A DNA stretch of 64,000 bases from Pseudorasbora parva (GCF_024679245.1 NC_090182.1:24586274-24650273), one strand, 5' to 3'. Counted from the stretch's first letter, positions 1 through 16,360 are shown. Translations and numbers: made by a program. The notes: generated by a model from the letters alone, not told the origin.

Positions 1-660
1 GGGGTTTTGGATATATATATTAAATGCAAATATATATAATATATAAAATACATTATGTAGCATATATATATATATATAGCATAAAAAAGTAATTTATTTA
101 AAAAATGTATTTAACACAAAAATTCCTTTAGGTTTACATCTACTATAAAACAATAGAATTTGCCAAAAAAAAAAAACAATTACGTATTTTAATAAAATGC
201 TTAAAGTAAATATTTTGTAGATCATTCAGTACAGCAATAATACACTAAAATATATATATATATATATATATATTTTAGCAATATGTTGTATTCATACCAT
301 GCTTTTTTCAGTAAAAAATTGGCTTTTATGCATATAAATATATTTGGAAATAATTGTATATTGAGGATCCTTTGGGGGAAAAAAAATGAAACCCATCTAA
401 TGCTGCCTTCACGTGCTATTGGAATTAACTTAAATACTAGTCTCCTAGTTAGAGAATGGCCTCTCATGTCAAAATTTTATTTGGATGACTTTGTAAATAG
501 ATATACTTTTTTATGTTGTTGTAGTTACTGGGTTTTACATTTGTTGGGCAGATTTCCTATTTTACCCAATATCCTCACTTTTCATCACCAAAGTCTTATA
601 GGGTCATGGTCTAGTAGCTTTAAATACCTTTTCTTCGCTAAACATTTCACACATGTTTAA

Positions 661-746
<86 letters not shown>

Positions 747-3700
747 TTTCAATGTAGATGAGCAGACTTAATCACTGAGGCCCTCAAAGCCTGTGTGTGT
801 AAATATTTGCAAATCAGTAGCATTAAGCCTTTATTTGGCCTGTCACAGAGCGGCCATTCACGTCCTATCTGACATCATCACAATCTCCAAACAGCTACTA
901 ATTACAGGAAATATCTAATATAGGAGATTTGTGTCACTTTGTTGCATGTCGTCTACTTTGGGGAAGTGTTTCTGGCATGTAAACACACCCTATTCCGTAA
1001 TTAACAGGAAAAATATGCCGCGAACAGCGCAGAAGCGAAAGAACGGCCGAGACCTCCCTCTCTCTCGTGCAAATTTATTTAGGAATCTGCCCGAAGCTTA
1101 GCTCTAAAAAACACACACAGCAACAGGCAAGCTACAGCTCTGAGTTACCCACCAGTTCCAGCCCAGCACTTTTCTGAACAAAGCTCTCCTTAAGGAGAGC
1201 AACGAAGCACATGAAACATGCATGGCACGGTGCGCAGAGGTGTGTGTGAAGCTTTCATTAGGCCCTGATGCTGCTTTTAATGCATATTTTATATTGCACA
1301 AACTGCTCCTCAAATCTCGTTTGAGAGCCGCCAGTGCCGCCTTGAACTGACAGCCGCATCTGAGGCATGTAAACAATGCACTGTAAATACATGAAAACAC
1401 ATTTCCCTCTTTGTTACCATCACGCTTGCGTGTCAGCGGTGTGTGTGTGCGCATTAAGCCCGCGTATGTGATTCGCTTTTGTTCTGTGCTTCAGCTGTTG
1501 AGGGAAACAGTTGGATGGAAGGATAAAGAGCGAGAGAGAGAGTCTTTTACTGCATTGTCTTCATCAGATCTGTCACGAGCTCATGCGTTGATCACAGACA
1601 CGGCCTGTCAGCTTGACACCCGCTCCATCTCTCCTCGCCCGCTCCAACCATTCCCACAGGCAAACCGAAAGAGCGCATATGGGTTTATTGTGAGTGTGAG
1701 CATAAGACGGGCACTGAATGTGTCAGTTTTCATCCGCTTAGCGTGAACTGTTTCTTTATTTTGAAGCAAACTTGATCCTTGCAGCTCTAGCCCGGATTGT
1801 TTGATTGTGTCTAATAGCTGCGTGCATGTACAGAAGCTCTCTAACTGTGTGGTCAGGCGACTGGACTTCACTGCCTTGCTAAGTGCTAAAGAGAAGTGTG
1901 TGTTGAACAGCTCTATAAACCTGCTCATCAGCCCTCCCGTCCGACACTGCCAAAGCCAGCACATGCTGAGTGGAGAGGCGCTCTGTATAGCCTCTCTGTA
2001 CAGAGTTATGGGGCTTTAATGGGAAATCTTAAACACATTGCGAGCACTCCTCAGCATATGTAGGCTGACTGCTCACCGCAGAGTGGTTTTTGACCAGGTT
2101 TTTCAAAAGGCATTTAAATACCAGCTAACACTCCGTCATAATTTAGGCCGTGTTTCAAGCTGACATGGCTGAGGGGGGAAAAAACGCAACAGTCAAATGA
2201 CTACGAGATCAGAAATCTGAAGAGAAGCCAGTCAAAAGGCTCACACATTTTTGTAGGAAATTTCACAGGCAACAAAAGGTCCATTTTGTATTGTCAATAA
2301 TGTATGACACACAGTTGCCTTTCAAGCCAGGCAGCTTTCAATTGGTCAATAGACGAAAAAACCTGTTGCGAAATCTGCGTTAGTAAATTTTTCATTGTTG
2401 CAGAAAGACCTGAGTAGTACCCTAACAGATTATTTATCAAGTTTATAAGTATTAATCAAGTCTTTTGGACTTGATACCATGGTAATGTGCCCTACCAAGT
2501 ACCTACACTGCCATTAAATTAGTGCAAAATGTGCAAAAATTGCACCTTTCACCAGGGCAGTACGCTTAAAAGGTCCGTGTTTTTACCTTATCAACCCCTG
2601 AAAGGTGCCTACTTGTCTTAGAGTAAAAATATGCAACCTTTTATGGGTAAATAAGGTACAAAGTTACAGGTGCAGGGACAAGCTATTGTAAACTCCTAAA
2701 AGTGTTTTTGGGGTATATCCACGTTACCTTGCAATACCATCTGATAACTTTTTATAAAGTACCAATCTGTTCAGAAAGCATGTTGATAGGCTGCCAAACT
2801 CTCTTTCGCACACACTATCTCTCTTTCTCGTTCACTCAGTGGCACCACATCATATCATTAACAGGTATGGCAGGGCTGTTTGCCACAGAAATAGCCAATA
2901 AATCAGTCGGTAATATATGTGCACGTGGGAGACAACCCTGGGGAGATAAACGGCTTTTTATTGAGACACTCAGTGAAAGGCTGAGCCGGGGCCAGTCCCC
3001 CTGGCCACTGTATTTACCTCAGGGGTGTCAGAGAACAGTCTCTCTCCCTCAGCACAACGCTCCTGCCTTTCACCCACACACATAAATCTGTCCCGCTACA
3101 CTCCGGCCAAACCGCTCAGCAGCGAGAGGGCAAGAACTAGCATCAGTAACAGCACCAAGCCTCCCGCACATAAACATTCATGCAAAGGAAATTATAAACC
3201 ACAAACAAATCACACAAATACATGAAATGGGATCTGCAGAACTGTTTGCGCAACATGTAACATCCAGGGATTTTCTAGTAAGAATTACTGAATAGAATTT
3301 CATGCTTTTTGGTCAAGTGATTTAAAAAAAATAATAATAATTGTAAAATAAATATTCATGTATTTTTTTTAAACATAAACTGTAATACATTTAAGAACAT
3401 TGACTGTTTTATACCACATTTTATACCAAATTAAAATAATTGTCAGATAAGATGTTTAAATATTTCTCTCACTCTCCACTTCATTACATATTCTCAATAA
3501 GCACGCATGGAGCAACAGGGTGGAACAATAGGGTAATCGAGCTGGCATGTTTAAATCACATGATGTACTAATGTTCGGAGCGTTAGCACACTGTCTGTCA
3601 CAGCGCCTGCTAATTACCTCATATCTATACACACTTCACCCTGCCTGGGGTCACACACACATACACATCACTTGTCATGCATCACGGCAATTGTGAAAAC

Positions 3701-4532
3701 AGCTTATGGGAAATACAATTATTTTAGTTATTAATCAAATTAGCTTTGCATATTTAGTTGATTACAACTACATTCAAAATATTTTTTTCACTCTTGTTTA
3801 AAAGGATGAGACTTTGATCTAAAATCTGTCGTCTCGCTTCTTGACTTGCAGCTGTTACCATTGTTAGATACACTTTCCCTAAAGTGTCTTTAAAACAGCA
3901 TTTTTAGACAGAGATCATGAGAGAGGAAGCGAGGGGACGAGTGGGGGGGGGACTGTTTCTGTTTTAGGGTGAAAAGGAAGAGCGCCACATATGAGAATGT
4001 GAGGTCACACTCGCTGCCCTGTGTGTTTTACTCCAAGCTCCCAGCCTACATGCTGAATACGACAAGCTATAACAGTCTTCATGCATGCCTTTTCATAATA
4101 AACATCTGTTCCCACAACACATTTGAATACACACAGATAAGTCAATAGGCATTGCAAGAGAGCCACGCACACTCTCTCAAAAACTGGAAGTATACTGTTT
4201 AAACATTAAAAGGCACCACTGGATAATCCCCTGTGACAGACAATGAATACAACTGAAAGTCTCTTTCTTTCTCTCTCTCTAGCTATCAATCTCACTGTCA
4301 CACGTATGCACATAAATACATGCATACGCTCAGTCATCTTAAATGATGTCCCAGAGAGACTATGTCATATTTAGACACTAACCGATCCTCGTGCCCCTGA
4401 GGCATGCTAGAGTGTAACCCCAAACTCACCAGGGTGCACGGCACACACGCACACACTCTCACTGCAAATCACACACAGACTCTCTGAAGATATTCACCAG
4501 CAGACCGTGGGGATTTTCAAATAATGTCTTAC
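1..4532 (-). other. ebf1 intron 4 (left part), no exon seen
   Basis: No exon matching the next COE segment was found on the minus strand. The stretch holds a (TA)n run (252-273), a (CA)n tract (666-740), a probable degenerate GGTACA-type repeat around 2468-2705 and long unique stretches (about 780-1060 and 1100-2050). The unique parts are possible conserved regulatory sequence, as EBF1 introns are known for it, but this cannot be shown without alignment. Open frames here are short and unconvincing. Confidence 0.6.
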
Positions 4533-7425
<2,893 letters not shown>

Positions 7426-8300
7426 GAAAACAGACTCCTGTCACCGTCTCAGTCGATGCTTGCTTCTTTTGATCGCTCCGTTAAAAAAAGACAAGGAGAA
7501 GTGTATGGGTGAGCAGGTGTCACCGCGTTTGTCTCTATTAGCGCTTCCTCTCTGAAACAGAAAATAGAGCGACGTGCCAAAAGAAACGCGAGATGTCAAC
7601 ATCCAGGTTTGGGAGCACCGTGCAACAATAAACAAACAAACATACAAAAACTGTAAGATTACTCTGGAGGTCCCTTTGGTCTAGCGTGCGCAAAAAGTCT
7701 AATGTCACTTTAAGAAACAATAGGATCAAGAATAGGCTTCGTTGAGGGTTAGATCAAATGTCATCATCCAGAGACTTTTTTTCTTTCTTTATTTTCTCCT
7801 TCTTTCCTTTTCCTGTCTTTCTCCTCAAAGAGTATTCTCTGATCAAATCACATGAATGAGCAATATGAAATCAACCAGGAGAGGTGGACCCTTGTGGAGA
7901 CAGCTCCCTCGCTGTTCCCCTTGTTCAAACGGGAGTGATTTGTGTCCTTTCCCAAAGGAATCCGATTTGACTGTCTCTGGGAACTAAACACAAGCAAACT
8001 AACCCCAAAGGGAGGAGGAGGCGGAGGAGGAGGAGGAGGAGGAGGGAGTAACTGAGCACGCAGGGCCGCCCCCCAAACATAAGTAAAGCCGAACTACCAT
8101 TAGCTGTCCACCCAACCACGAAGCCCGTCGCCTAATTAGATATCACAGCTTGCCCTGCCCACTTAGCGAGCAGTGTGTTTAGAGCGAAAGCCAGAAAGAA
8201 GTTATGCGCGCCGCGCGTTAATGTCACGCGGGCAACTGCCTACCGGAGCGCGCGGTTGAAGCCAAATTGATGCAGTTCACATGAACGCCGAGTTGTTTTT
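7426..8300 (-). promoter_or_regulatory. ebf1 5' flank / leader region
   Basis: This lies directly upstream of the ebf1 start codon. It contains a (GGA)n run at 8011-8048 and a CpG-dense patch around 8190-8270 (GCGCGCCGCGCG core). No TATA box stands out on the minus strand. The transcription start is not resolvable from sequence alone; the region is called by position and base composition. Confidence 0.45.
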
Positions 8301-8727
8301 TATACTGAATATTTTTTTTTCAGAAACAGCACAGTAAGTTTGTTTAAATGCTGGTTTAGGGATGAACTAATGTGTGGATTGTTCGATAACTTTCTGTCAA
8401 GGGTTGGGATTTAAAAGGAATTTCTCAAGGAGATGCCGGGGCGCAGTTGGGTTTGTCTCGCGCGATGTGGGCTACAAGTCTTTTGACGCCCCAAGCAACA
8501 AACTTAAATATTTTTTTGTTTAACAAAAAAAAAAAACGTGTTTTTAGAAACGGAGCCTAAATGTAATGACGTGATAAATAATGTCACTGTTTGTTTATTT
8601 ATTTTGTTTATTAATACCGATAATGGTCCTGAAGCAAAGTGCCCAAGCCACCTACTGTTGCTATGGTTACCTGCTAGGCAAACGCGATTTTTTCTTTTCG
8701 TGACTGTCTGTTTACATCCAGGTAAAG

Positions 8728-8810
8728 AAGAAAAGAAAAGAAAAGAAAAGAAAAGAAAAGAAAAGAAAAGAAAAGAAAAGAAAAGAAAAGAAAAGAAAAG
8801 AAAAGAAAAA
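8728..8810. repeat. (AAAAG)n pentanucleotide microsatellite
   Basis: About 16 near-perfect AAAAG units. It creates a false Lys-rich or Ser/Phe-rich open frame on either strand. Confidence 0.97.
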
Positions 8811-10379
8811 TACGCTATAAAATTCTTACTAACTTTTGTAATCAAAATGTTGGGGTTACTGAAACAACCGCAAGCAACCACCGTCCTATTAGGGGATTAT
8901 TTCTATTTATTTAAAACACGTTTGTCGAATAACAGTAACTTATACTGACGTAAACATATAGCGCCTAATGAGTTGGTTTGATTAAATGTAGGATATGGAT
9001 GAGGGACATTATGTGATAAGCTTAAAAAATAACGAGGAGATAAATAATTAGTTTCACAATTATTCAAGATTTTAAAAGATTCAGTAAAAGACATCTAGTG
9101 CATTGTAGCATACCTAGGCTAAATGGGAATTTTTTCGCTTTCATATTTCCAGCAGATCAATTATTAAATAAATAAATAGCTTAATACAATTCTTACTAAT
9201 TTACTGCAACATATATATTTTTGACGCATGCAATATTTAAAAAAAACACTGCCAATAAAGATTAATACTAATGTTGTATTATAATCCATAAAACATCTGT
9301 TCAGACAGTTGGCTAGCCTATGGGCTAAGACTATAAGATTGTACAGACCCAAACAATTTAGCTGCTTTCTCAAATATAAAACGTCAATCATATTTAAAAG
9401 TAGGCTAAAAGCTGGGAGCGCAAAATGAAACTTTGCGTTTCTCCTTTTTCACACAACAGTGTCCAAATAAGAAACAGACGTGTTATTTAGCCTATTAAAC
9501 ACATTCTACTTTCTGTGCATCACTTAGGCTAAATAATTGCAGCTTCATTTGCATGTGTGTATGAGAAAAAAATCAATGTAGCCTACAATCCTTTTTTAAC
9601 ATGTGCCAATATTTATGATAATCTTATAAAAATGCTCAAATTAAAATTTTAATAATATAACTAATCCTATTGCTAACAGCGACAAATTCGATTTGATTTA
9701 AAAAACAGATGTCCACATAAATCACGCTGTCGTTGATGAGTAGCTTAGTTCAACATTGCCTATAGCCTAATTAAATTCAATAACCGTAAAATAAATCATA
9801 ATGTAAAACAAAGTTCTTGTCGCATGAGATAATTGTCACGTCAACATTTATTTATTTGAACAAGAAAATACTATCAACACAATCAAATTTGATAGATGCA
9901 TTTGCCTAAATCCGTAACTAAAAATAGAATAAACTCGTGTCAACTCGATAATAATTGTGTTCACTAATGCATTATGTATGAATTAATTAGCCTACCTATT
10001 CGTTACCTATCGATTAGGCTCCTGTTTGGGATCCACCTCAGCTTGAAGGCCTAGGCTATTTAGACTAATTGACGAATAAGTTTCAGTTGGTGGTGATTAT
10101 GTCAACTAAAATATGTGGATATTTTGTACATACAATAATGACAAAGACAGTCTGTGTTTTGTGGAAAACAAAAAGAATTTCGGACATCTCAGAGGATTGG
10201 AGACAGGAGGCGCGCGATTAATCGTAAACAGCCCAACATTGCCATCTTGTGGCGACAGGTGGAAACGGGTTCGGAAGGGTAAAAAAAATGAGAGTTTCTA
10301 AATTAAAGATCGTAATAATACAATTATTGTTTACTCGCTCATGTCACTCCAAACCGTTATGACTTTATCCAGTAAAAAA

Positions 10380-10559
<180 letters not shown>

Positions 10560-10751
10560 TTTATTTTCTTCATAAAATGGAAGTAAATTTTTTGGCTAAA
10601 CTGTTTTTTTTTAAGTATCAGTCATTTAATTGGACCTAAATTATGATTACTTTTGAATAAATGTAGCCTAAATAACTTGCAACATTTAGGTTTGAAGAGA
10701 AAAAAATATACACTTTGCTGTGACACTTGACCTTAACCTGTATGCCTTTAT

Positions 10752-10923
<172 letters not shown>

Positions 10924-12044
10924 GTTGGTAATGGTTTTTATACCATACAAACCGTTTTTTTTTTTATCCCCGTACACTGCCCCTACCCCTAAACCTACCC
11001 ATCACAGTAAACATTCTGCATGTTTACTTTATCAAAAAAACTCTTGTATGATCTTTTGAAAAGAGGGGACATGGCCAATGTCCTCATATTTCCCCTTCTC
11101 CTGTAAGCTATGTCATACCCATGTCATTATACATATTTGTGTCCTCATATGTCACAAAAACATGACAAGTTAGGTTACCATATTGTATGGGGACTTTTTT
11201 TATGTACATTCTGCCTCCTAACACTAACCCTACCCCTAAACACAACCCTCACTTCTGCATTTTTACAAAACATCATATGATTTATTAGCTGGTTTTGCTC
11301 ATGGGGACCAAAAGTGTCCCCACAAGTATAAGGTTTTCAGATATTGCTTTCTTTGTGGTGACATTTTGTCCCCATAACATAAGGTTTACCAGGACACACA
11401 CACACACACACTCACACACAAACCGAAATGAGAGGAGGAGAAACTCACACTGGCGGGGACCCGTGAAGACAACATAATTTATATTCTTGTTCCGTGAGAA
11501 AAAGTACCTAGGGAATATCTGGCCTTTCTAAAATGACCGAGTGTTCCTGCTTTTCACATGCATTTTTTTCTTTCTTTAAAAAAAAAAAAAAACTTTTTCT
11601 CCATTTTACACAAAGGTCAGAGTTCAAGGCTAACTTTGATCAGAAGGATGGAGAGAGGTGAAAGGGTAGCGCTCTTTGATTTGCTAATGTTTCCTCCATT
11701 CTCTCTTCTTACTCCACACGCTAAAGGGAGTTAAAGTGCTCACACAGGAAGAGCGGATAAACGCTCTCATCTGCCTGCACTGAGACACCTCACACTGCAG
11801 TTAGAGTGGGAATATGTGTATGCCATAACTTCAAACCAAACTCTTGCTGATGCAAGGAAAAGGACAACAAGCGATCTTCAGACCTCTGAAAGATGGCAAG
11901 TGGTCAGGAAATGAGTGCATATCCTGTCTGTGTCGCTTCATCAGATGTTTTGATGGGTTCAGCAGTCTGACATTACCTCAGTGTTCAGGTGTGGGTCTGT
12001 TTGATTCATCTCAGGTGGGTTTAAGAGCCCTGCAGGTCTTGTAG

Positions 12045-12178
12045 GCTTCAGAAACTGTGAAAGAAAGCCAGGACAAATGTTGCATACGTTAGGTTTGGAT
12101 TTATTCTGACATTCGGGTTCATATATTTAGGCTCAAGGCATATTTTACTGAATTTGCTGCAATTCAAACAAAACATAC
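12045..12178 (-). repeat. Duplicated block, copy B (matches 13239-13372)
   Basis: About 130 nt with clear similarity to 13239-13372, sharing GTGAAAGAAAGCCAG, GGTTTGGATTTATTCTGACA and GGCATATTTTACTGAAT. On the minus strand both copies carry AATAAA (12101-12106 here). Together with the acceptor copy at 12480-12560 it suggests that the rnf145 3' end was duplicated. Confidence 0.85.
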
Positions 12179-12385
12179 AGGTCCTTCTCAAACAATTAGC
12201 ATATTGTGATAAAGTTCATTATTTTCCATAATGTAATGACAAAAATTAAACTTTCGTATATTTTAGATTCATTGCACACCAACTGAAATATTTCAGGTCT
12301 TTTATTGTTTTAATACTGATGATTTTGGCATACAGCTTATGAAAACCAAAATTCCTGTCTCAAATTTTTTTTTGAGAAGGACCTG
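12178..12385. mobile_element. Tc1-like miniature element (internal deletion derivative)
   Basis: It starts CAGGTCCTTCTCAAACAATT and ends GAGAAGGACCTG, with TA on both sides (12176-12177 and 12386-12387). The body matches the ends of the larger Tc1 element at 52986-55978 (CATATTGTGATAAAGTT, TGATTTTGGCATACAGCT). It keeps one terminal region and only the outer bases of the other, so it has no transposase. Confidence 0.9.
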
Positions 12386-12479
12386 TAGTTTCCATGCTGA
12401 ATGTAAATTGAGAATGCTAATATCATCATCACCATTTTCTTTCAGATTTGTTTTAAAGGAAAAATATATGCAACAGTTT

Positions 12480-12524
12480 TTAAACAACCACAAAAAATCT
12501 GGTGATCAAAGCTGACATCATGTC
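12480..12524 (-). pseudogene. Duplicate of the start of the rnf145 last exon (pseudo-exon)
   Basis: The minus strand reads acceptor ...GAATCTAG, then GACATGATGTCAGCTTTGAT, almost the same as the genuine last exon (16360 downwards). Similarity continues upstream into the intron (to about 12600). The reading is DMMSALITRFFVVV and then a stop, so the RING zinc ligands after residue 542 are missing. It is either a dead relic of a 3'-end duplication or an alternative terminal exon; AATAAA follows at 12101-12106. Confidence 0.75.
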
Positions 12525-12831
12525 CTAGATTCGAAAACAGAAATGGGTAGGGCAAAAAAAAAAAATATATATATATATATACTAAGAAATTAGTCGTTAA
12601 CGGCAGATACATAATTCTATACACAATTTTGTCTAAATTAATTGAAAAATGAAAAACGAAAGTAAAATCAGACATTTTTAATGCTGTAAGTCAATTTAGG
12701 CATAATGTAGGCTTACAGTATGGAAAAACTGTTCATTTAAAAAAAAAAAAAATCATCATAAAATTATCATCATCATCATCACAGGTGGATATAGGAGCCT
12801 AGCCTTTTGCGGTGAACATGATTTCACCAAG

Positions 12832-13209
12832 TACTTCTTCCTGGATCAACATTTGATTTGATTTGAGGGACTAGAGGTTACACTTTATTTGAATATTCAT
12901 TAAGTACATGTACTTACTATATGATTAGGGTAAGCTTAAGGTTTGGTTGAGGGTTAGTTGCAATTATTCATAGCTTACTATTATTACTATAGTAAGTATG
13001 TAACATGAGTCAAGGACACTGTAAAATACAGGGTTACATGCAAGTTTAGAGTTTATGTCAAGATTAGGCTTACAACAAAGACTCTGCGCCATTCTCATTC
13101 ATATGATTTCCCTGAGTTTAGGGATAAGTTATGGGTAAGGTTAGGTTTAGATGTAGGGATAGTGTTAGAACAAATTTTCATACAAAATATGTTGATCCAG
13201 GAACACAAC
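12832..13209. mobile_element. Miniature inverted-repeat element
   Basis: Exact 15-bp inverted ends TTCCTGGATCAACAT (12838-12852) and ATGTTGATCCAGGAA (13189-13203) enclose about 340 nt containing GGTTAGG/TTAGGG-type text. No coding capacity. It sits between the two duplicated blocks. The family is not named here. Confidence 0.75.
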
Positions 13210-13238
13210 TTAGCAAAATATCAGTGACCGCATATTTA

Positions 13239-13372
13239 CAGCTCAGAAAGGCACAGTGAAAGAAAGCCAGAACAAATGTTTCATACAATTGGTTTGGATT
13301 TATTCTGACATTCAGGTTCACGTTCAGACTTCAGGCATATTTTACTGAATTCAGCTGCAATTCAAACAAAAT
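13239..13372 (-). repeat. Duplicated block, copy A; candidate distal rnf145 3' UTR
   Basis: Counterpart of 12045-12178. On the minus strand AATAAA is at 13299-13304, about 2.75 kb past the rnf145 stop codon, or about 1.15 kb if the hAT insert is subtracted. It lacks the Tc1 miniature element that interrupts copy B, so it is an empty-site reference. Confidence 0.8.
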
Positions 13373-13940
13373 TCAGCCTTCACAGAACATCATTCCACGT
13401 ATATGCTGTATACAAATGCTATTACAATTACACTCTCCATTCTCATTTAGATTTGCTTAAAAAAAAAAAAAAATGGGGTTCCAGATAAAAGTAACATTGT
13501 TCATTTTTCCAGATTTGAAGGCAAACATCTTATTAAACTGTTAAACACATGAACTTAAACACTTAGTGAAAATAAAAAAACGGCATTCGCAAAATGTGCT
13601 CATACATTCTCTAATGTATTCATGTTCACAAATGCGCTAAATGCCAAATACTGACGAGAATCTCTCTAAAATCGTCACCAGTGCTGATCCGCAGCCAAAG
13701 GCACTTCCCACTATCACCACTAGAGGCCGTAGCGATCATATGAGCCTGAGGCCACTTCATGACACTCGGTGCTGATTAACACTGGACTTTTTCATATCAA
13801 AACTTCTTTACATATATATTTGTACATGGGTATACGTTTTATATATATATAACTTTATCCAATGCATACACACCAAAATATTTGGTATCAGACAAGACAA
13901 ACTTTGGAGGATTGCTTTATGTTACATTAGTGCAAATGCA

Positions 13941-13942
<2 letters not shown>

Positions 13943-14036
<94 letters not shown>
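13943..14036. repeat. (TA)n microsatellite
   Basis: About 94 nt of TA directly abutting the left target duplication of the hAT element. Confidence 0.98.
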
Positions 14037-14038
<2 letters not shown>

Positions 14039-14039
14039 T

Positions 14040-15633
14040 TAGGGCTGGGACAACGCGTCGACGTCATCGATGACGTCGACGCAAAAAATACGTCGACGCA
14101 AAATATGCGCGTCGATTCGTCAGACTCAAAATAAAGATGGCGGCGCCGGAGAGTAGTAGCAACCATAGATGTACATAATAAAGTATATTATGTAATTAAG
14201 TATATTATTTATTATGTATATCTATGATAGCAACACGAGTGGCTCCTCAGACTTTCAGAAGTGCAAGGCTTGCAGGTTGGTCACAATCTATGGGGTTGGC
14301 GCGCGGTGCGCACGGAGCATCACAGGCATGCGCGCACGCGTTTTGTTGTCACGGCTACATAAACAAATTTCTGCACACAGGAAGACAGATGTTTTGGTAA
14401 TATTTGATGTATTTTAATCACAAAAACAAACGTTTGCATCAAGTGAAAGCATCGGACACCTTGGCTACGTTACCTACATAATAAGCTGTTTTAAATTTAA
14501 AATGTTCAATGTCTAATCGCGCTGATGTGACCGAGGGTATCCATCCTCTAAGTGAGCAGTTTCATCCCAGGACTATTCCGGTTTTAAACGGAATATTGGC
14601 GCCCATAATGCACTCTACATGTAACTTTTTTCACTGTCATGCCGCGGATGCGCGTGGCGTTTCTGTTGCGGGTCAGCCACGGGGCTGTGTGGCGTTTTCT
14701 CTGCCTCTGCGCACTAGAAGCGTGTCTGACGCGGCGCTGCTGCTGCTATTGATGCGGAGGGAAGCCCTATTCTTAATGTTAAACATAAATAGCCTACTGA
14801 TACAGCAAAGACAACGTCGGCAGTAGCCACATATCTATGGTATTGACGGCAAAATAGGCTACAGTATATTTCGTTCTGTATTGACAGTTGCAATATTTCA
14901 AAATCGATAATTGACGTTTTTTATTATTACAATTAGGCCTATATCTGCATTTATGTAAACCTACAGACTTTCAAACATGAAAATGTAATTTAATAATATG
15001 TATTCGTGTCAAAATGATATATAAACATCTTTTCCTATTCTATTTTGCCTGGAGACGCTCCCAACACACGTGAAAAATAGGCGCTCCTCTATTTCTAGCA
15101 TGCACGCGTTTTCCGCGCGTCACAGGCAGCGTGCAAACTCCAACCTGTTAACATGGGAGCCGAAACAAAAACGGACACGCCACGCAGCCGAGACGCTCAC
15201 GCTTGCAGTGTGTCCCCGGATTTGATTAACCAACTTGTTGATATTTAATCGATGGGCATAGCCTGTAGGCTGAGTTGCATACATAGAAAAATCGTATAAT
15301 ATGTTTCTTTGTTGTAGGTTAATACTTATTTATTTGTGTGTGTGTGTGTGTGTAGCCTACTTTATGTTTTCAAGGTTTTATTGAATGCATTGCTCTTGTA
15401 TAGTTTTAAGAGCAATAAACATATATTGCAATGTTAAGGAATTCGTTTTTTCATTCAGATAATTAAATTAACATGTATAAATTGCTATTAGGCAATTAAT
15501 GGGGAGATAATCGGTAATCGAATCGAATCGTAACCGAATCGGACAGAAAAAATTAATCGTTTGATTAATCGATGCATCGAAAAAATAATCGATAGATTAA
15601 TCGTTAAAAAAATAATCGTTTATCCCAGCCCTA
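14040..15633. mobile_element. Non-autonomous hAT-type DNA transposon
   Basis: The inverted ends TAGGGCTGGGACAACG (left) and, from the right, TAGGGCTGGGATAAACG are flanked by a perfect 8-bp duplication ATATAGAT (14032-14039 and 15634-15641). The 8-bp duplication and terminal form fit the hAT superfamily. No transposase frame is visible over 1594 bp. Inside, 14164-14228 is a 65-nt near-palindrome, probably a further small insertion. It lies about 415 nt past the rnf145 stop codon, so it is likely transcribed as 3' UTR. Confidence 0.92.
15329..15382 (-). terminator. Candidate rnf145 poly(A) signals donated by the hAT element
   Basis: On the minus strand AATAAA occurs at 15377-15382 and 15329-15334. 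No AATAAA or ATTAAA lies between the rnf145 stop codon and the hAT end at 15633, so these are the first canonical signals a transcript meets. Use is inferred, not shown. Confidence 0.4.
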
Positions 15634-16048
15634 ATATAGATATAGTTCTCTGAATAAAACAAATAGAGAACAGAAAAGAGACAGGCTACTGCTATTGGAT
15701 GCTGAGAGCGTGCTAGTGCCTACAGAGCATCACAGCACTATATTCAAGGGTCACATGATCACATTCAGGTTGGTGTTTGCTGGAGATTGTAGTTTTATAA
15801 TAAAGGGAGGGCAGAGCTGGTGTTTGGGTAGATCCAGATGTGGAATGGGTGAAATGATTCATTTCACCTCTGGATTCTGTGATGGATTGGATGAGAGGGC
15901 GTAGAAGGGTTTGATTGTATAGATGTCTACGGAGCAATCAGTGTGCGTAACCGTCACAACGAGCCGACAGTTTCCCCATCGGACCCTCTGCTGCAACACA
16001 AGTCTTTTGGCTAGCAGTGTGTGAGCTGAATTTGGCTCAAGGCAGGTT

Positions 16049-16360
16049 TTAGGACTGGGAGGAGGAGCAGGCAGGAGAGGCAGTGTCGTCTTTTAGCCCA
16101 ACTGCAAGGTCCGATGCTGGAGTGGGAGTCGTGTCATCTTGCTGGGGGACCTGGAGGCTTGGCTCTGACTCAAGATGCTGCGTAGGGTCCAGATCCAGGG
16201 TCTCTTGTGGCGGGGCGTCCTGTGTTGAAGAGCCGGGCTGTAATGAGCCTTTCAGTTGATTATGGCAAAGAGGGCAGGTCTCCTGCACATACAACCACTT
16301 TTTTAAGCAGCCGGCATGGAAGAGGTGACTGCAGGGGGTGATCACAGCTGACGTCATGTC
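16049..16360 (-). CDS. rnf145: rnf145 exon 11, second half of RING and C-terminus
   Basis: DMTSAVITPCSHLFHAGCLK to ETCPLC, then a tail rich in Ser, Pro, Asp and Gln ending ASPACSSSQS and a stop at 16049-16051. Confidence 0.97.
   Translation of the reverse strand, partial: DMTSAVITPCSHLFHAGCLKKWLYVQETCPLCHNQLKGSLQPGSSTQDAPPQETLDLDPTQHLESEPSLQVPQQDDTTPTPASDLAVGLKDDTASPACSSSQS

Noticed and set aside
8504..8948. 125- and 136-codon frames on both strands
   Set aside because: Produced by the (AAAAG)n repeat.
15713..15937. 74-codon minus-strand frame just past the rnf145 stop
   Set aside because: Lies in the expected 3' UTR, no recognisable domain, and different frame context from the gene.
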